Positions 13,997 through 22,568 of a stretch of 64,000 bases of DNA are shown here, piece after piece. The position numbers and the translations under genes were made by a program. Under the pieces are notes generated by a model. The model did not search any database. It was given only the letters and a program-made list of their open reading frames with translations, and was not told where the DNA came from. How positions within the stretch are numbered: the first letter of the stretch is position 1; each line of letters opens with the position of its first letter. This DNA is from Anaerotignum propionicum DSM 1682. Its GTDB lineage: Bacteria > Bacillota > Clostridia > Lachnospirales > Anaerotignaceae. The stretch lies in assembly GCF_001561955.1 (NCBI RefSeq), contig NZ_CP014223.1, positions 992,001-1,056,000 on the forward strand. The letters run 5' to 3'.

Positions 13997-14935
13997 GTGC
14001 TTGAGGATATGAGAAGAGAATTAAAAGAACTTTCGGGTAAAATGGAGCGGAAAAATAAAATTGAGTCGATGTTAGTCAGCTTAAAACAGGAAGAGATTGA
14101 ACTTACAGAAAAGGAACATGAACTACGTTCCATTTTCAACAAGGAGAACAATGATGTGGAGCGGTTGGAGAAAACGACGGCTACTTCAATTTTTTACTCA
14201 ATATTAGGAAAGAAAGAGATACAGTTAGAAAAAGAGTTGCAGGAGGCTATGGCAGCAAAACTAAAATATGATGCAGTTGTTAGTCAGAAAGAGCATTGCT
14301 GTAGTCGCGAGAAAATTCTCATAAAAGAACAACAAGAGTTGAATGGCTGTGATCATAGGTATCAACATGTATTTGGTGAAATACAAGTTTTATTGCATAA
14401 CAATCCTCAATATGCAGAGAAGCTATGTTACTTGGAACGTCAGCTTGGTGAAGTAACAAACCAGCTTGAAGAAATAGTCGAAGCCGTTGCGGTAGGCAAT
14501 GCATGTATTAAAGAAATTAAAAGTATTGAAGAAAGTCTTAGTAATGCGGAAGGTTGGGGAACCTGGGATCTTATGGGTGGCGGGATGATTTCTGCTATGG
14601 CAAAGCATTCTGAACTAGACAAAGCCCAAACCAGTGCAGAGCATTTACAAGTATTACTTAGCACTTTTCGTACTGAATTAGCAGATGTTAAAATATATGA
14701 AAATATGGAACAAGTAAATATTGATGGTTTCTTGCGTTTTGCTGATTATTTTTTCGATGGATTGATTGCGGATTGGAGTGTACTTTCACGCATTCATGAT
14801 AGCCAAAGGAGTGTATCACAAGTAGAAAATCAGATTTCATTGGCTTTAGCACAATTGGAGACCATTCATAAAAGACATGAAGGGGAAAAGGTATCGCTGG
14901 AAAAGCAGATTGCCCAATTGGTATATCAGGCATAA
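13997..14935 (+). CDS. Coiled-coil protein of unknown function
   Basis: I do not recognise a named family. The 312-aa protein is highly charged and predicted helical, with heptad-like coiled coil at about residues 5-60 and 75-135 and again near 155-175 and 275-310. There is no signal peptide or membrane helix. A short glycine-rich segment (WGTWDLMGGGMIS) near residue 190 interrupts the helices and is followed by a hydrophobic patch FLRFADYFFDGLIADW. The GTG start at 13997 is preceded by TTGGAGGTG; the next ATG is four codons in. It stands alone between the rRNA operon and a converging operon. Confidence 0.75.
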   Translation: MLEDMRRELKELSGKMERKNKIESMLVSLKQEEIELTEKEHELRSIFNKENNDVERLEKTTATSIFYSILGKKEIQLEKELQEAMAAKLKYDAVVSQKEHCCSREKILIKEQQELNGCDHRYQHVFGEIQVLLHNNPQYAEKLCYLERQLGEVTNQLEEIVEAVAVGNACIKEIKSIEESLSNAEGWGTWDLMGGGMISAMAKHSELDKAQTSAEHLQVLLSTFRTELADVKIYENMEQVNIDGFLRFADYFFDGLIADWSVLSRIHDSQRSVSQVENQISLALAQLETIHKRHEGEKVSLEKQIAQLVYQA

Positions 14936-15362
14936 TACAGAAGAGTTTGTTTTCAAAATGGTATCGGTGGAATAACAATAACCTTCGTTGAAGCAATCTC
15001 TAATTCCCTTGCGAAGGACGGAATATTAGGTATTCAATGGTGAATGCTTTTCAGTAAAAGGGGGGAGGACTCTCCTTATTCGGGACGCTCAGGCACAAAA
15101 CACTTGCAATTTCCTTGGGGAATAGAATGAATCCAGTCATCACTCAGCCATAAACCTCCTACTAACCCATGAAGGAGAATAATATTCTTTTCTCCATTTC
15201 TATAGATACGATAAAAGTTTTTGATTGTTTTAAATTGTTATTCCGAAATTAGTCACCTTTCTAAAAGTTGATTTCATTAACGTGATATAAATAATATTAG
15301 ACATGAATGTAAGTGTTGTTTTTGAGAATACAAACAAAAAACGTTTACTAAATTGATAAAAA
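14936..15362. other. Intergenic stretch with a possible gene fragment
   Basis: About 430 bases with no complete gene. On the minus strand, 15245 down to the TAA at 15076 encodes an open, protein-like stretch containing ILLHGLVGGLWLSDDWIHSI and ending PERPE, but without a start codon or ribosome site. The LLHG-GG pattern recalls an alpha/beta-hydrolase N-terminus. I treat it as a possible remnant only. Confidence 0.3.
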
Positions 15363-15395
15363 ACAGGCTGAGTTTTTGAAAATAAACTCAGCCTG
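15363..15395 (-). terminator. Terminator of the RpiR/kinase operon
   Basis: A 12-bp inverted repeat (CAGGCTGAGTTT/AAACTCAGCCTG). On the minus strand it is followed by TTTTTTATC, so it ends transcription of the minus-strand operon that begins near 17506. Confidence 0.88.
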
Positions 15396-15412
15396 CAATT
15401 ATTTTGAATTAA

Positions 15413-15655
15413 TTAAATTTTCATTTTAATTTGCTTTTGCAATTCTCTCATTTTTTGATGGGCATAGAAAGCAAGAAGGGCAATTGCAATAAGAATTCCC
15501 CCCATAATTATTCGGTAGAGACTAGAGCCTGTGGGAAAGTCAACAACATAAGTATATCCAAAATAAAGCACACAAAGCACGAGGACAGTGCGATGGAATT
15601 TGAATTTATTATATTGTGAGGTAAGCTCTGCAAGTAATTCATTTGTCTGATCCAT
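15413..15655 (-). CDS. Small two-helix membrane protein of unknown function
   Basis: 80 aa: a charged N-terminus, two hydrophobic segments (about residues 23-40 VLVLCVLYFGYTYVV and 48-66 IIMGGILIAIALLAFY), and a basic amphipathic tail. ATG 15655 has AAAAAAGGAGCC just upstream, a strong ribosome site, and the gene lies 24 bases after the RpiR gene and before the operon terminator, so it is probably the last gene of that operon. I recognise no family. A link to sugar metabolism is only by position. Confidence 0.65.
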   Translation of the reverse strand: MDQTNELLAELTSQYNKFKFHRTVLVLCVLYFGYTYVVDFPTGSSLYRIIMGGILIAIALLAFYAHQKMRELQKQIKMKI

Positions 15656-15679
15656 TGTGGCTCCTTTTTTGATTATGTG

Positions 15680-16501
15680 TCAAGGTATCTGTGTTTCAGC
15701 TAAAAACATTTTTACACCTTGAGGTGTGCGTTTTTTATTTGCCGTAAAAAACACAAGGGCATCTAATATGATACTTGTGTAGATATGAGATTCGGCGCCA
15801 AATACAGATGTTGAAGAGGACTCAATGGTGCTAGCCAAAGCGTAATCTGCATGTTTTTTTAAAGGGCTTGTTGTAATATCGGTGACAGCAACGGTGGCTA
15901 CCCCTTTTTTTCTGGCCAATTCAAAGGCTCGTACCACATTCTTTGATCCACCGCTATGGGAAACGCCAATGACAATATCACCATATCGGGCTAAGTTAAT
16001 ATTAGCAAGCTCCAACTCATCAGAAATAGAGGTTGTAGTAGCAATCCCTATGCGGCCTAAACGAAAAGAAAATTCCAGAATAGAGGGAATGGTATTTCCT
16101 GAGGCAATGACATGAACTGTATTTGCAGAGGCAATTAAGTCCACACATTTCCAAAAGGTTTTTTGGTCTAGCATATTTCCGATATGCAGCATGTTTTGGG
16201 CTGATGCTTGAAAAAATTCATTTAGATTACTTAGCGGTGAATTTCTGGAAAGTTGCTGTTCTTGATCTAAACTATGAATGAGCATAACTTTAAGCTGATA
16301 AAAGCCTTTATAACCTAATTTTTTGCTCATGCGTACCACAGTGGCCTCGCTGGTGCAGCTTTCTTTTGCAATTCCTACCACATTTAGTGTCTGTATTCTA
16401 TCAACATTTTCCAATAAAAAAGTAGCAACTTTTTTTTCTGTGGAAGAAAGACTGTCCATATTGAGTTTAATATTTTCATACGCTGAGTCCACTAAATGCA
16501 T
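15680..16501 (-). CDS. RpiR/MurR-family sugar-phosphate regulator
   Basis: 273-aa transcription factor with an N-terminal helix-turn-helix (about residues 1-75, with SCTSEATVVRMSKKLGYKGF) and a C-terminal SIS domain (about 125-265) that binds phosphosugars; GNTIPSILEF and GVSHSGGSKNV are the phosphosugar-loop motifs. The PfkB kinase lies just upstream in the same operon and the sugar importer operon is divergent. Two TGAAAAAAATTTC palindromes in the divergent region match the TGAAA-N4-TTTCA style of RpiR operators, so it probably controls both directions. ATG 16501 follows TAGGAGATT. Confidence 0.92.
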   Translation of the reverse strand: MHLVDSAYENIKLNMDSLSSTEKKVATFLLENVDRIQTLNVVGIAKESCTSEATVVRMSKKLGYKGFYQLKVMLIHSLDQEQQLSRNSPLSNLNEFFQASAQNMLHIGNMLDQKTFWKCVDLIASANTVHVIASGNTIPSILEFSFRLGRIGIATTTSISDELELANINLARYGDIVIGVSHSGGSKNVVRAFELARKKGVATVAVTDITTSPLKKHADYALASTIESSSTSVFGAESHIYTSIILDALVFFTANKKRTPQGVKMFLAETQIP

Positions 16502-16525
16502 TATTCTAATCTCCTATATATCTAT

Positions 16526-17506
16526 TTATAATAATTTCGTGAAAGGGTTTTCTATATCTACTGCCTCCACCGAGGGGTTTTCGGAAATCAAATGCTCAAT
16601 TTCTTCTATTCTGCAATTACCTTCCATAGGGCCTTTTTTAGAAACGGCCAAAGCACCTGCAGCATTTCCGTATTTTGATGCCGTCTTAATATCAACACCG
16701 TTACAATACAAAGCCAAAAAAGTTCCGTCAAAGCAGTCTCCCGCACCGGTAGGATCCACTTCAATTGTAGGGAATGTTCCTACTTGGAAAGCTTCACTTC
16801 TTGTGTAAACATCTGTACCTCTGGAACCATCTTTTATTACTATAATTCTATCCTTTTTCTTTAATAATTCCAATAGATTTTTTTGGTACGCTCCAAATAA
16901 TTTTACAAGCTCGCTTTTTCCTGTCAAAAGAAAATCGCAAGATTCTAGAATTTCATTGAAATAATTTGAGGTTTCTCCAGTTAAAAGTTCGGGACGAATA
17001 TTAGGATCAAAGCTGATTTTTACATTGTGTTTTTTTGCAGTGCGTATGGCCTTCATAATTGCAGCACTCATAGATGGACTTCCTGTCACTGAACAGCCCA
17101 TAATATGCAGTATTTTAGAATTCTTAATCAGTGCGTCATCAATATCATGGGGTCCAAGTTCACCACAAGCAGCGTGTTTAAAATGAAAGATAAATCTTCT
17201 GCTGCCATCCGTGGCATATGTTACAAAGGCATTTCCCGTAGTATTGTCTGATGTTTCAATGATGTTTGAGATGTCCACTCCGGAGGATTCAAGTCTATTC
17301 TTATTTAGCAAACCAAAGTCGTCTTTTCCTACTTTTGCCACAATCGTTGTTTTTGCGCCCATTTTCGCAGCCTGATCAATTGCAATGGCTGGCGCACCGC
17401 TGGGAAAAGGACCTAAAAGTGTACCGCCCAGTTCAAAAAAATTCTGATTCTTTTTTTCTGCGAGTATTTCTGCCAGAATTTCACCAATTGTTATAATATC
17501 GTACAT
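16526..17506 (-). CDS. PfkB-family carbohydrate kinase
   Basis: Ribokinase-type sugar kinase, 326 aa. The N-terminal Gly-Gly region (FELGGTLLGPFPSGAPAI) and the C-terminal signature DPTGAGDCFDG with catalytic Asp are intact. Homologues phosphorylate fructose, 2-keto-3-deoxy sugars, tagatose-6-phosphate and others, so the substrate cannot be fixed. The start is taken at 17506: GGAGGT lies six bases further upstream, whereas the ATG at 17512 abuts it. It heads the minus-strand operon with the RpiR regulator, divergent from an RbsBAC-type importer. Confidence 0.9.
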   Translation of the reverse strand: MYDIITIGEILAEILAEKKNQNFFELGGTLLGPFPSGAPAIAIDQAAKMGAKTTIVAKVGKDDFGLLNKNRLESSGVDISNIIETSDNTTGNAFVTYATDGSRRFIFHFKHAACGELGPHDIDDALIKNSKILHIMGCSVTGSPSMSAAIMKAIRTAKKHNVKISFDPNIRPELLTGETSNYFNEILESCDFLLTGKSELVKLFGAYQKNLLELLKKKDRIIVIKDGSRGTDVYTRSEAFQVGTFPTIEVDPTGAGDCFDGTFLALYCNGVDIKTASKYGNAAGALAVSKKGPMEGNCRIEEIEHLISENPSVEAVDIENPFTKLL

Positions 17507-17699
17507 ATACATACCTCCAAAAACAAAATAAATATGCATAAAAATGAATAAATATAAATAAAAAATTCAACCTCTGTGCATTGTTTAGTTTTAGTATAAT
17601 ATATAAAAATTTGCAGGTCAATAACATAATTTTTAATATTTTTTCACGATAGTGTTATAAAAGATTAAAAAGCTTTAAAACACAAAACAATTATTATTT

Positions 17700-17713
17700 T
17701 GAAAAAAATTTCT
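17700..17713. promoter_or_regulatory. Candidate RpiR operator, copy 1
   Basis: TGAAAAAAATTTCT, near-palindrome (TGAAA-N4-TTTCT). It recurs 67 bases downstream in the same divergent region, which is bare of genes from 17507 to 17995. Confidence 0.5.
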
Positions 17714-17780
17714 GATTTTTGATGAAATTCAATCTAATTTTTTTATTGTTTCTTAAAATTCACAATAATTTATCACAACA

Positions 17781-17794
17781 TGAAAAAAATTTCA
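17781..17794. promoter_or_regulatory. Candidate RpiR operator, copy 2
   Basis: TGAAAAAAATTTCA, a perfect TGAAA-N4-TTTCA palindrome. It is flanked by a wider inverted pair CACAATAA (17761-17768) and TTATTGTG (17805-17812), suggesting a multi-part control site. Confidence 0.55.
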
Positions 17795-17881
17795 TAAAAT
17801 CAAGTTATTGTGCTAAATTACTTAAAACCAAAACAGGAAATTGTAGGAGTATACAAAATTGGTCAATGTGCTGTAAAATCA

Positions 17882-17910
17882 TTGACTTACTTTAAATAAA
17901 TTGCTATTAT
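17882..17910 (+). promoter_or_regulatory. Promoter of the sugar importer operon
   Basis: TTGACT (17882-17887) and TATTAT (17905-17910) with a 17-bp spacer, 85 bases before the binding-protein gene. Confidence 0.7.
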
Positions 17911-17995
17911 TTTCGTATGTCCAAGGTGCATAATTACAAAGGGAAATTTTGCATAAAATCAGGGCAAATATTCAATGCAAAAAGGAGAGAGGTTT

Positions 17996-18955
17996 ATGAA
18001 GAAGTTTTTAAGTGTATTACTTAGTGCAACATTGGTACTTGGATTGACTGCTTGCGGTTCCAAACCTGCCGCAGAAAAACCTGCAGAAGGAGATTCTGCG
18101 AAAAAGGAATTAACATTGGGCTTCATTGTTGGTTCCAGAGAACATGTTTTCTACAATTTAATTGAAGAAGGCATTATGACTGCATCTAAAGATTTGGGCT
18201 TTAAAGCAATTGTACTTGATGGTGAATTGGACAGTAACGTAACTTCTGACCACATTAACAATTTAGTCGCACAGGGTGTTGATGCAATTGCCCTTTCTTG
18301 CAACGATCCCGGTGGCACAACACCTGCTATGGAAGCTGCGGACAAAGAAGGCATTCCTGTATTTACATTTGACTGCACCAGCGATGTTACCGATGTTGTA
18401 AAATGCTTTGTTGGTACTGACAACGTTGAAGGTGGCAGACTTGGCGGACAAGAAACAGTAAGACTTGCAGAGGCTGGCAAAACAGTTGGTATCATTAACT
18501 TTGACGAACCTCAATCTTGTATCGATCGTCGTACAGGCTGGGAAGAAGTTGTAAAGGCTTCAGACAAAAAATTAAACATTATTGATATTGGTAACTACGA
18601 AGGCGATGCTGCAAAGGCTGAACAGTTAATGTCTGATGCTTTGTCTGCAAATAAGAATGACATCGCAGTTGTTTTCGCAGTTGGTGATCCTGCTGCAACA
18701 GGCGCTTTGGCTGCAATCAAGGCTGCTGGTGCAGATACAAAAATCATCGGTTTCGATGGTAACCCTGAAGCAAAAGCAGCCATTTTGGATGCTGAAAATG
18801 GAAAATATTGGGTATCTGAAATTTCTCAGAATCCTATCGAAATCGGAAAGCAGATTTCTCAGAACATGGTTGATTATTTAAACAATGGCTCCGTTGCTGA
18901 ATCAAAAATTATGATCGCTCCTTACATCATTACAGCAGAAAACGCAGCGAAATAA
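17996..18955 (+). CDS. Sugar ABC transporter substrate-binding lipoprotein (RbsB-like)
   Basis: Extracellular sugar-binding protein of the Peripla_BP_4 type, 319 aa, anchored as a lipoprotein: signal peptide MKKFLSVLLSATLVLGLTAC with the lipobox cysteine at 20. The mature part has the two-lobed family layout, with GFIVGSREHVFYN at the start and FDCTSDVTDV in the middle. ATG 17996 follows AAAGGAGAGAGG. It is the first gene of a plus-strand operon running through ATPase, permease, ROK kinase, aldolase, PFK and GatZ-like genes. The likely ligand is a hexose or ketohexose (inference from downstream enzymes). Confidence 0.93.
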   Translation: MKKFLSVLLSATLVLGLTACGSKPAAEKPAEGDSAKKELTLGFIVGSREHVFYNLIEEGIMTASKDLGFKAIVLDGELDSNVTSDHINNLVAQGVDAIALSCNDPGGTTPAMEAADKEGIPVFTFDCTSDVTDVVKCFVGTDNVEGGRLGGQETVRLAEAGKTVGIINFDEPQSCIDRRTGWEEVVKASDKKLNIIDIGNYEGDAAKAEQLMSDALSANKNDIAVVFAVGDPAATGALAAIKAAGADTKIIGFDGNPEAKAAILDAENGKYWVSEISQNPIEIGKQISQNMVDYLNNGSVAESKIMIAPYIITAENAAK

Positions 18956-18983
18956 TAGTTCTAAATTGAATGGATGGCTTTAA

Positions 18984-19010
18984 GATGAGTTGTTTCAACT
19001 CATCTTAAAG
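18984..19010 (+). promoter_or_regulatory. Intercistronic hairpin between binding protein and ATPase
   Basis: AAGATGAGTTG pairs with CAACTCATCTT around a TTT loop and is followed by AAAGTTTATT rather than a T-run. This is typical of stabilising or partly terminating structures downstream of binding-protein genes. Confidence 0.6.
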
Positions 19011-19049
19011 TTTATTATAAGCAAATTTTTAGTAAGGAAGGTAGATACG

Positions 19050-20555
19050 ATGAATCCGTGTTTGCAAGTGAAAAATATTTCAAAAAGATTTCTAGGTGTC
19101 AAGGCCCTTACAGACGTGTCTATTGATTTTCATTCAGGAGAGATGCATTGTCTTTTGGGAGAGAATGGTGCGGGAAAATCCACATTGATTAAAATCATTT
19201 CCGGTGTTTATGATGCTACCGAAGGAGAAGTCATTTTTAATGGCCAAAAGGTAAGCTTTCAGAACCCTCGTCAAGCATTGGATGCAGGCATTTCTGTAAT
19301 CCATCAGGAGCTGAGTATCGCAAACGATTTAACAGTAGCGGAAAATATCTTCTTAGGTGCAGAACAAAGGCAGGGTTTTAAAATGCTTTTGGATAGAAAA
19401 CGAATGAATAAAGAAGCCCAAGAAATTTTGGACTTTATGAAGGTAGATATTCAAGCGACTCAAATCGCTAGGGAACTAACAGCGGCACAACAGCAAATGG
19501 TTGAAATAGCCAAGGTAATGACGAAAAAGGCAAAAGTCGTTATTATGGATGAACCTACTTCTTCATTATCAGGGCATGAAATTAATGCGTTGTTTGAACA
19601 GATAAAAATACTAAAGAAACAGAATGTGGCCATTATTTATATCACCCATCGACTGAAAGAAATGTTTGAGATGGGAGATCGGGTTACGGTTTTAAGAGAC
19701 GGTTGTAAGGTAGAAACGTTTAACATTGCTGATGTAACGGAAAAGGAATTGGTTGCCAGCATGGTAGGGCGGGAAATTCAGGATTATTACAACAGACAAG
19801 AACATACTGCAAAAGAAGAATTACTTAGAGTTGAGGGACTTACAGGTAAAAAAGGTGAATTCAAAAATGTTAGTTTTCGAGCATGTGCTGGAGAAATTAT
19901 TGGTTTCGCCGGCCTAGTGGGAGCTGGTCGAACGGAGGTAATGGAGGCAATCTTTGGGGCAAGAGATTATTCTTCTGGGAAAATTTTTGTTTCCGGCAAA
20001 GAAGTGGTCTTTAGAAATCCCATTGAAGCAATCAATGCACATATTGGCCTTGTTACCGAGGATAGACGCCGCACAGGTTTAATGCTAAATGCTATGATAA
20101 AAAACAACATTGTTTTGCCAAGTCTTTCAAAAAACAGTAAAAAGTTTGGCTTTTTAGATTTAAAGTGGGAAAAGGAAGTAAGTGAAGATTACGTTGATAA
20201 GCTGAAGGTTAGAACACCCGGAATCAATACAGTGATAGCTAACCTATCTGGAGGAAATCAGCAAAAGGTTATTTTGGCAAAGTGGTTATTAGCTAATTCT
20301 AAAATTTTAATTTTAGATGAACCCACCAGAGGCATTGATGTGAATGCAAAGTCTGAATTTTATGCACTGATGAATGCCTTTGTGGCTAATGGCGGTTGCA
20401 TCATTATGGTGTCTTCGGAATTGCCCGAAGTTTTAGGCAATAGTGATCGAATTATTGTTATGAGAGAAGGCGAAATCGCAGGAGAATTGCATTATAAAGA
20501 CGCGACAGAGCAAAATGTGATTGAACTTGCAAGTTTAAATAGTAAAAATACTTAA
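19050..20555 (+). CDS. Sugar ABC transporter ATPase, two nucleotide-binding domains (RbsA/MglA-like)
   Basis: 501-aa energising subunit with fused ATPase domains. Domain 1 has Walker A GENGAGKST near residue 38 and Walker B VIMDEPTSS near 160; domain 2 has a degenerate A-site (GLVGAGRTEV) and a complete signature LSGGNQQKV with ILDEPTRGID near 405. This one-active, one-degenerate layout is normal for RbsA/MglA. ATG 19050 follows AAGGAAGGT. The 94-base gap after the binding-protein gene includes a hairpin (AGATGAGTTG/CAACTCATCT, about 18984-19010), a likely mRNA-stabilising or partial terminator element that raises binding-protein levels. Confidence 0.95.
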   Translation: MNPCLQVKNISKRFLGVKALTDVSIDFHSGEMHCLLGENGAGKSTLIKIISGVYDATEGEVIFNGQKVSFQNPRQALDAGISVIHQELSIANDLTVAENIFLGAEQRQGFKMLLDRKRMNKEAQEILDFMKVDIQATQIARELTAAQQQMVEIAKVMTKKAKVVIMDEPTSSLSGHEINALFEQIKILKKQNVAIIYITHRLKEMFEMGDRVTVLRDGCKVETFNIADVTEKELVASMVGREIQDYYNRQEHTAKEELLRVEGLTGKKGEFKNVSFRACAGEIIGFAGLVGAGRTEVMEAIFGARDYSSGKIFVSGKEVVFRNPIEAINAHIGLVTEDRRRTGLMLNAMIKNNIVLPSLSKNSKKFGFLDLKWEKEVSEDYVDKLKVRTPGINTVIANLSGGNQQKVILAKWLLANSKILILDEPTRGIDVNAKSEFYALMNAFVANGGCIIMVSSELPEVLGNSDRIIVMREGEIAGELHYKDATEQNVIELASLNSKNT

Positions 20556-20581
20556 GAATAGTTATTGAGAGGTATAATGAT

Positions 20582-21559
20582 ATGGAAAAATTGAAAGCAT
20601 GGCTAAAGAAAAACATGGTTATTGTGTTTTTGATCGGTTTGTGTATTGGGTTTGGCGTGACGACAGACACTTTTTTCACAACGAAAAATGTTATGAACCT
20701 AACCTCACAGATGGCTATTAATGCCCTTTTGGCAACCGGTCTTACTTATGTAATTATCCTTGGGGGAATCGATATTTCCGTTGGTTCAGTAGCGGCTCTT
20801 GCAGGGGTATTTTCCGCAATGGTTGGGTTGATGTTTCCGAATATGTCTGTATTCTTGTCCATTATAATCCTGATTGTATCTTCATTGATTATAGGCGGCA
20901 TCTGCGGCTTCTTCAATGGTATTATGATTACGAAGTTTAAAGTAGTGCCTATGATTACAACATTGGCTACGATGACGATTGCCAGAGGTGTAACATATAT
21001 TGTTACAGGCGGAACAGCTGTCTTTGGTTTGCCTACCCAATTTTCATGGCTGGGAGCAGGCCGCTTATTGGTGACTGATTCTCACCCCAATGGTATTATT
21101 CCGATTATAACATTATTTACAATTATCGTTGTGGCCCTGATGCATATTTTGCTTTCCAAAACTGTGTTTGGCAGACATGTGTATGCAACCGGGTCTAATT
21201 TGCAGGTGGCGCACCTAAGTGGTATTAATACAAACAGAGTTATTTTGAAATCCCATATTTTGTGTTCCATAATGGCGGCATTGGGCGGTGTATTGGTTGC
21301 TTCTAAGCTGCAAAATGGACAACCCGGTGCATGTGAAGGCTACGAAATGTATGCCATTGCTTCAACGGTTCTGGGTGGTACCAGTCTTTCCGGTGGCAGT
21401 GGTTCTGTTGGTCGTGCAATGTTTGGTGTTGCCATCATTGCAGTTATTAACAATGGTATGAATTTATTATCTATCTCTTCCTATTGGCAGAAGGTAGTAA
21501 TCGGTAGTATTATCTTATTGGCGGTTATTTTTGATATGTCACAAAAGAAAAAGGCATAA
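20582..21559 (+). CDS. Sugar ABC transporter permease (RbsC-like)
   Basis: Membrane channel subunit of the importer, 325 aa with about nine to ten hydrophobic helices. Family features include TGLTYVIILGGIDISVGSV near residue 55 and the coupling segment GSNLQVAHLSGINTNRV near 210. Only one permease gene is present, so it should act as a homodimer, as in the ribose system. It is separated by 26 bases from the ATPase gene and 17 from the ROK kinase. Confidence 0.94.
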   Translation: MEKLKAWLKKNMVIVFLIGLCIGFGVTTDTFFTTKNVMNLTSQMAINALLATGLTYVIILGGIDISVGSVAALAGVFSAMVGLMFPNMSVFLSIIILIVSSLIIGGICGFFNGIMITKFKVVPMITTLATMTIARGVTYIVTGGTAVFGLPTQFSWLGAGRLLVTDSHPNGIIPIITLFTIIVVALMHILLSKTVFGRHVYATGSNLQVAHLSGINTNRVILKSHILCSIMAALGGVLVASKLQNGQPGACEGYEMYAIASTVLGGTSLSGGSGSVGRAMFGVAIIAVINNGMNLLSISSYWQKVVIGSIILLAVIFDMSQKKKA

Positions 21560-21576
21560 GGCTTGGAAAAAGGTGT

Positions 21577-22551
21577 ATGATGAGATATTATTTGATTTTA
21601 GATATAGGTGGAACAAAGACATCAGGTGCATTGTTTACAGAAGACGGAAAAATTGTAGATGACTATGTACATGTGGCGCCCTCAAAGACTTTCTTAGGGG
21701 AAGAGGCGGTATATCAAAATACCAAGGATGTATTGTTGCATATTATAAATCATTTTTCTCTTAAGAAAGAAGAAATTTTAGGGATAGGCGTGGGAAGTCC
21801 GGGACCTTTGGACGCAGAAAAGGGTGTTATAATTCATGCTCCATTGATGGGTTGGCACAATTTTCCTATTGTAGAACGATTGGAAGCAGATTTTGGAATG
21901 AAGGTTATGTTAGACAATGACGGCAATCTGGGTGCACTTGCCGAGGTGCGAATGGGTGTCGCAATGGGATTGAAAAATGTAATCTATATGACTGTAAGCA
22001 CTGGTTGTGGCGGTGGTATTGTTGTGAATGGTGAAGTGTATCGCGGCAGTTCCAGTGGTGCAGGAGAGGTTGGACATATGTCTATTATGCCGGAAGGTTT
22101 GAAATGTCCTTGTGGCAGCGTGGGTTGTTTTGAGCTGTACGCCTCGGGTACTGCAATCAATCATCGCCTTAAGGAGGATATGAAAAAAGGTATCCAAAGC
22201 GAGGCTTTCGAATTGGCAGAATTTAAGACGGAAAACTTAAACGGAAAGGTGCTAAATGAAGCGGCAGAGCTTGGAGATGCATATGCCCTTGAAGTTTATT
22301 GCAAAGAGGGTTATTATCTAGGAATAGGAATTGCAAATCAATTTAACTTCTTTAACCCCGATACCATCGTATTAGGCGGTGGCGTTACAAAGGCAAAGAA
22401 ATTTTTCCATGAAGCTTTGATGGAAACCTTAAAAGAACGTTGTATTCAACCAATCAGTGATAGCTCAGTCAGATATTCTGTGATGAACGACAGAGTTGTG
22501 CTTTATGGTGCTTATTGCTTGATTAAAGAATACACAGATAAAAAACAATGA
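21577..22551 (+). CDS. ROK-family sugar kinase
   Basis: 324-aa kinase of the ROK family (glucokinase, fructokinase, allose kinase and relatives). It shows the ATP phosphate motif DIGGTKTSG at residue 9, an acidic active-site segment LDNDGNLGAL near 105, and the zinc-binding signature CPCGSVGCFELYASG near 175, so it is an enzyme and not a ROK repressor (no N-terminal HTH). The position after an unphosphorylated-sugar importer suggests it makes the first sugar phosphate, probably the 6-phosphate of a ketohexose. Substrate is inference. Confidence 0.92.
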   Translation: MMRYYLILDIGGTKTSGALFTEDGKIVDDYVHVAPSKTFLGEEAVYQNTKDVLLHIINHFSLKKEEILGIGVGSPGPLDAEKGVIIHAPLMGWHNFPIVERLEADFGMKVMLDNDGNLGALAEVRMGVAMGLKNVIYMTVSTGCGGGIVVNGEVYRGSSSGAGEVGHMSIMPEGLKCPCGSVGCFELYASGTAINHRLKEDMKKGIQSEAFELAEFKTENLNGKVLNEAAELGDAYALEVYCKEGYYLGIGIANQFNFFNPDTIVLGGGVTKAKKFFHEALMETLKERCIQPISDSSVRYSVMNDRVVLYGAYCLIKEYTDKKQ

Positions 22552-22568
22552 GATAGGAGTGTTTATTT

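Noticed and set aside
15076-15245. Minus-strand hydrolase-like fragment as a gene
   Set aside because: Protein-like but without start codon, ribosome site or recognisable completeness; noted only as a possible remnant.
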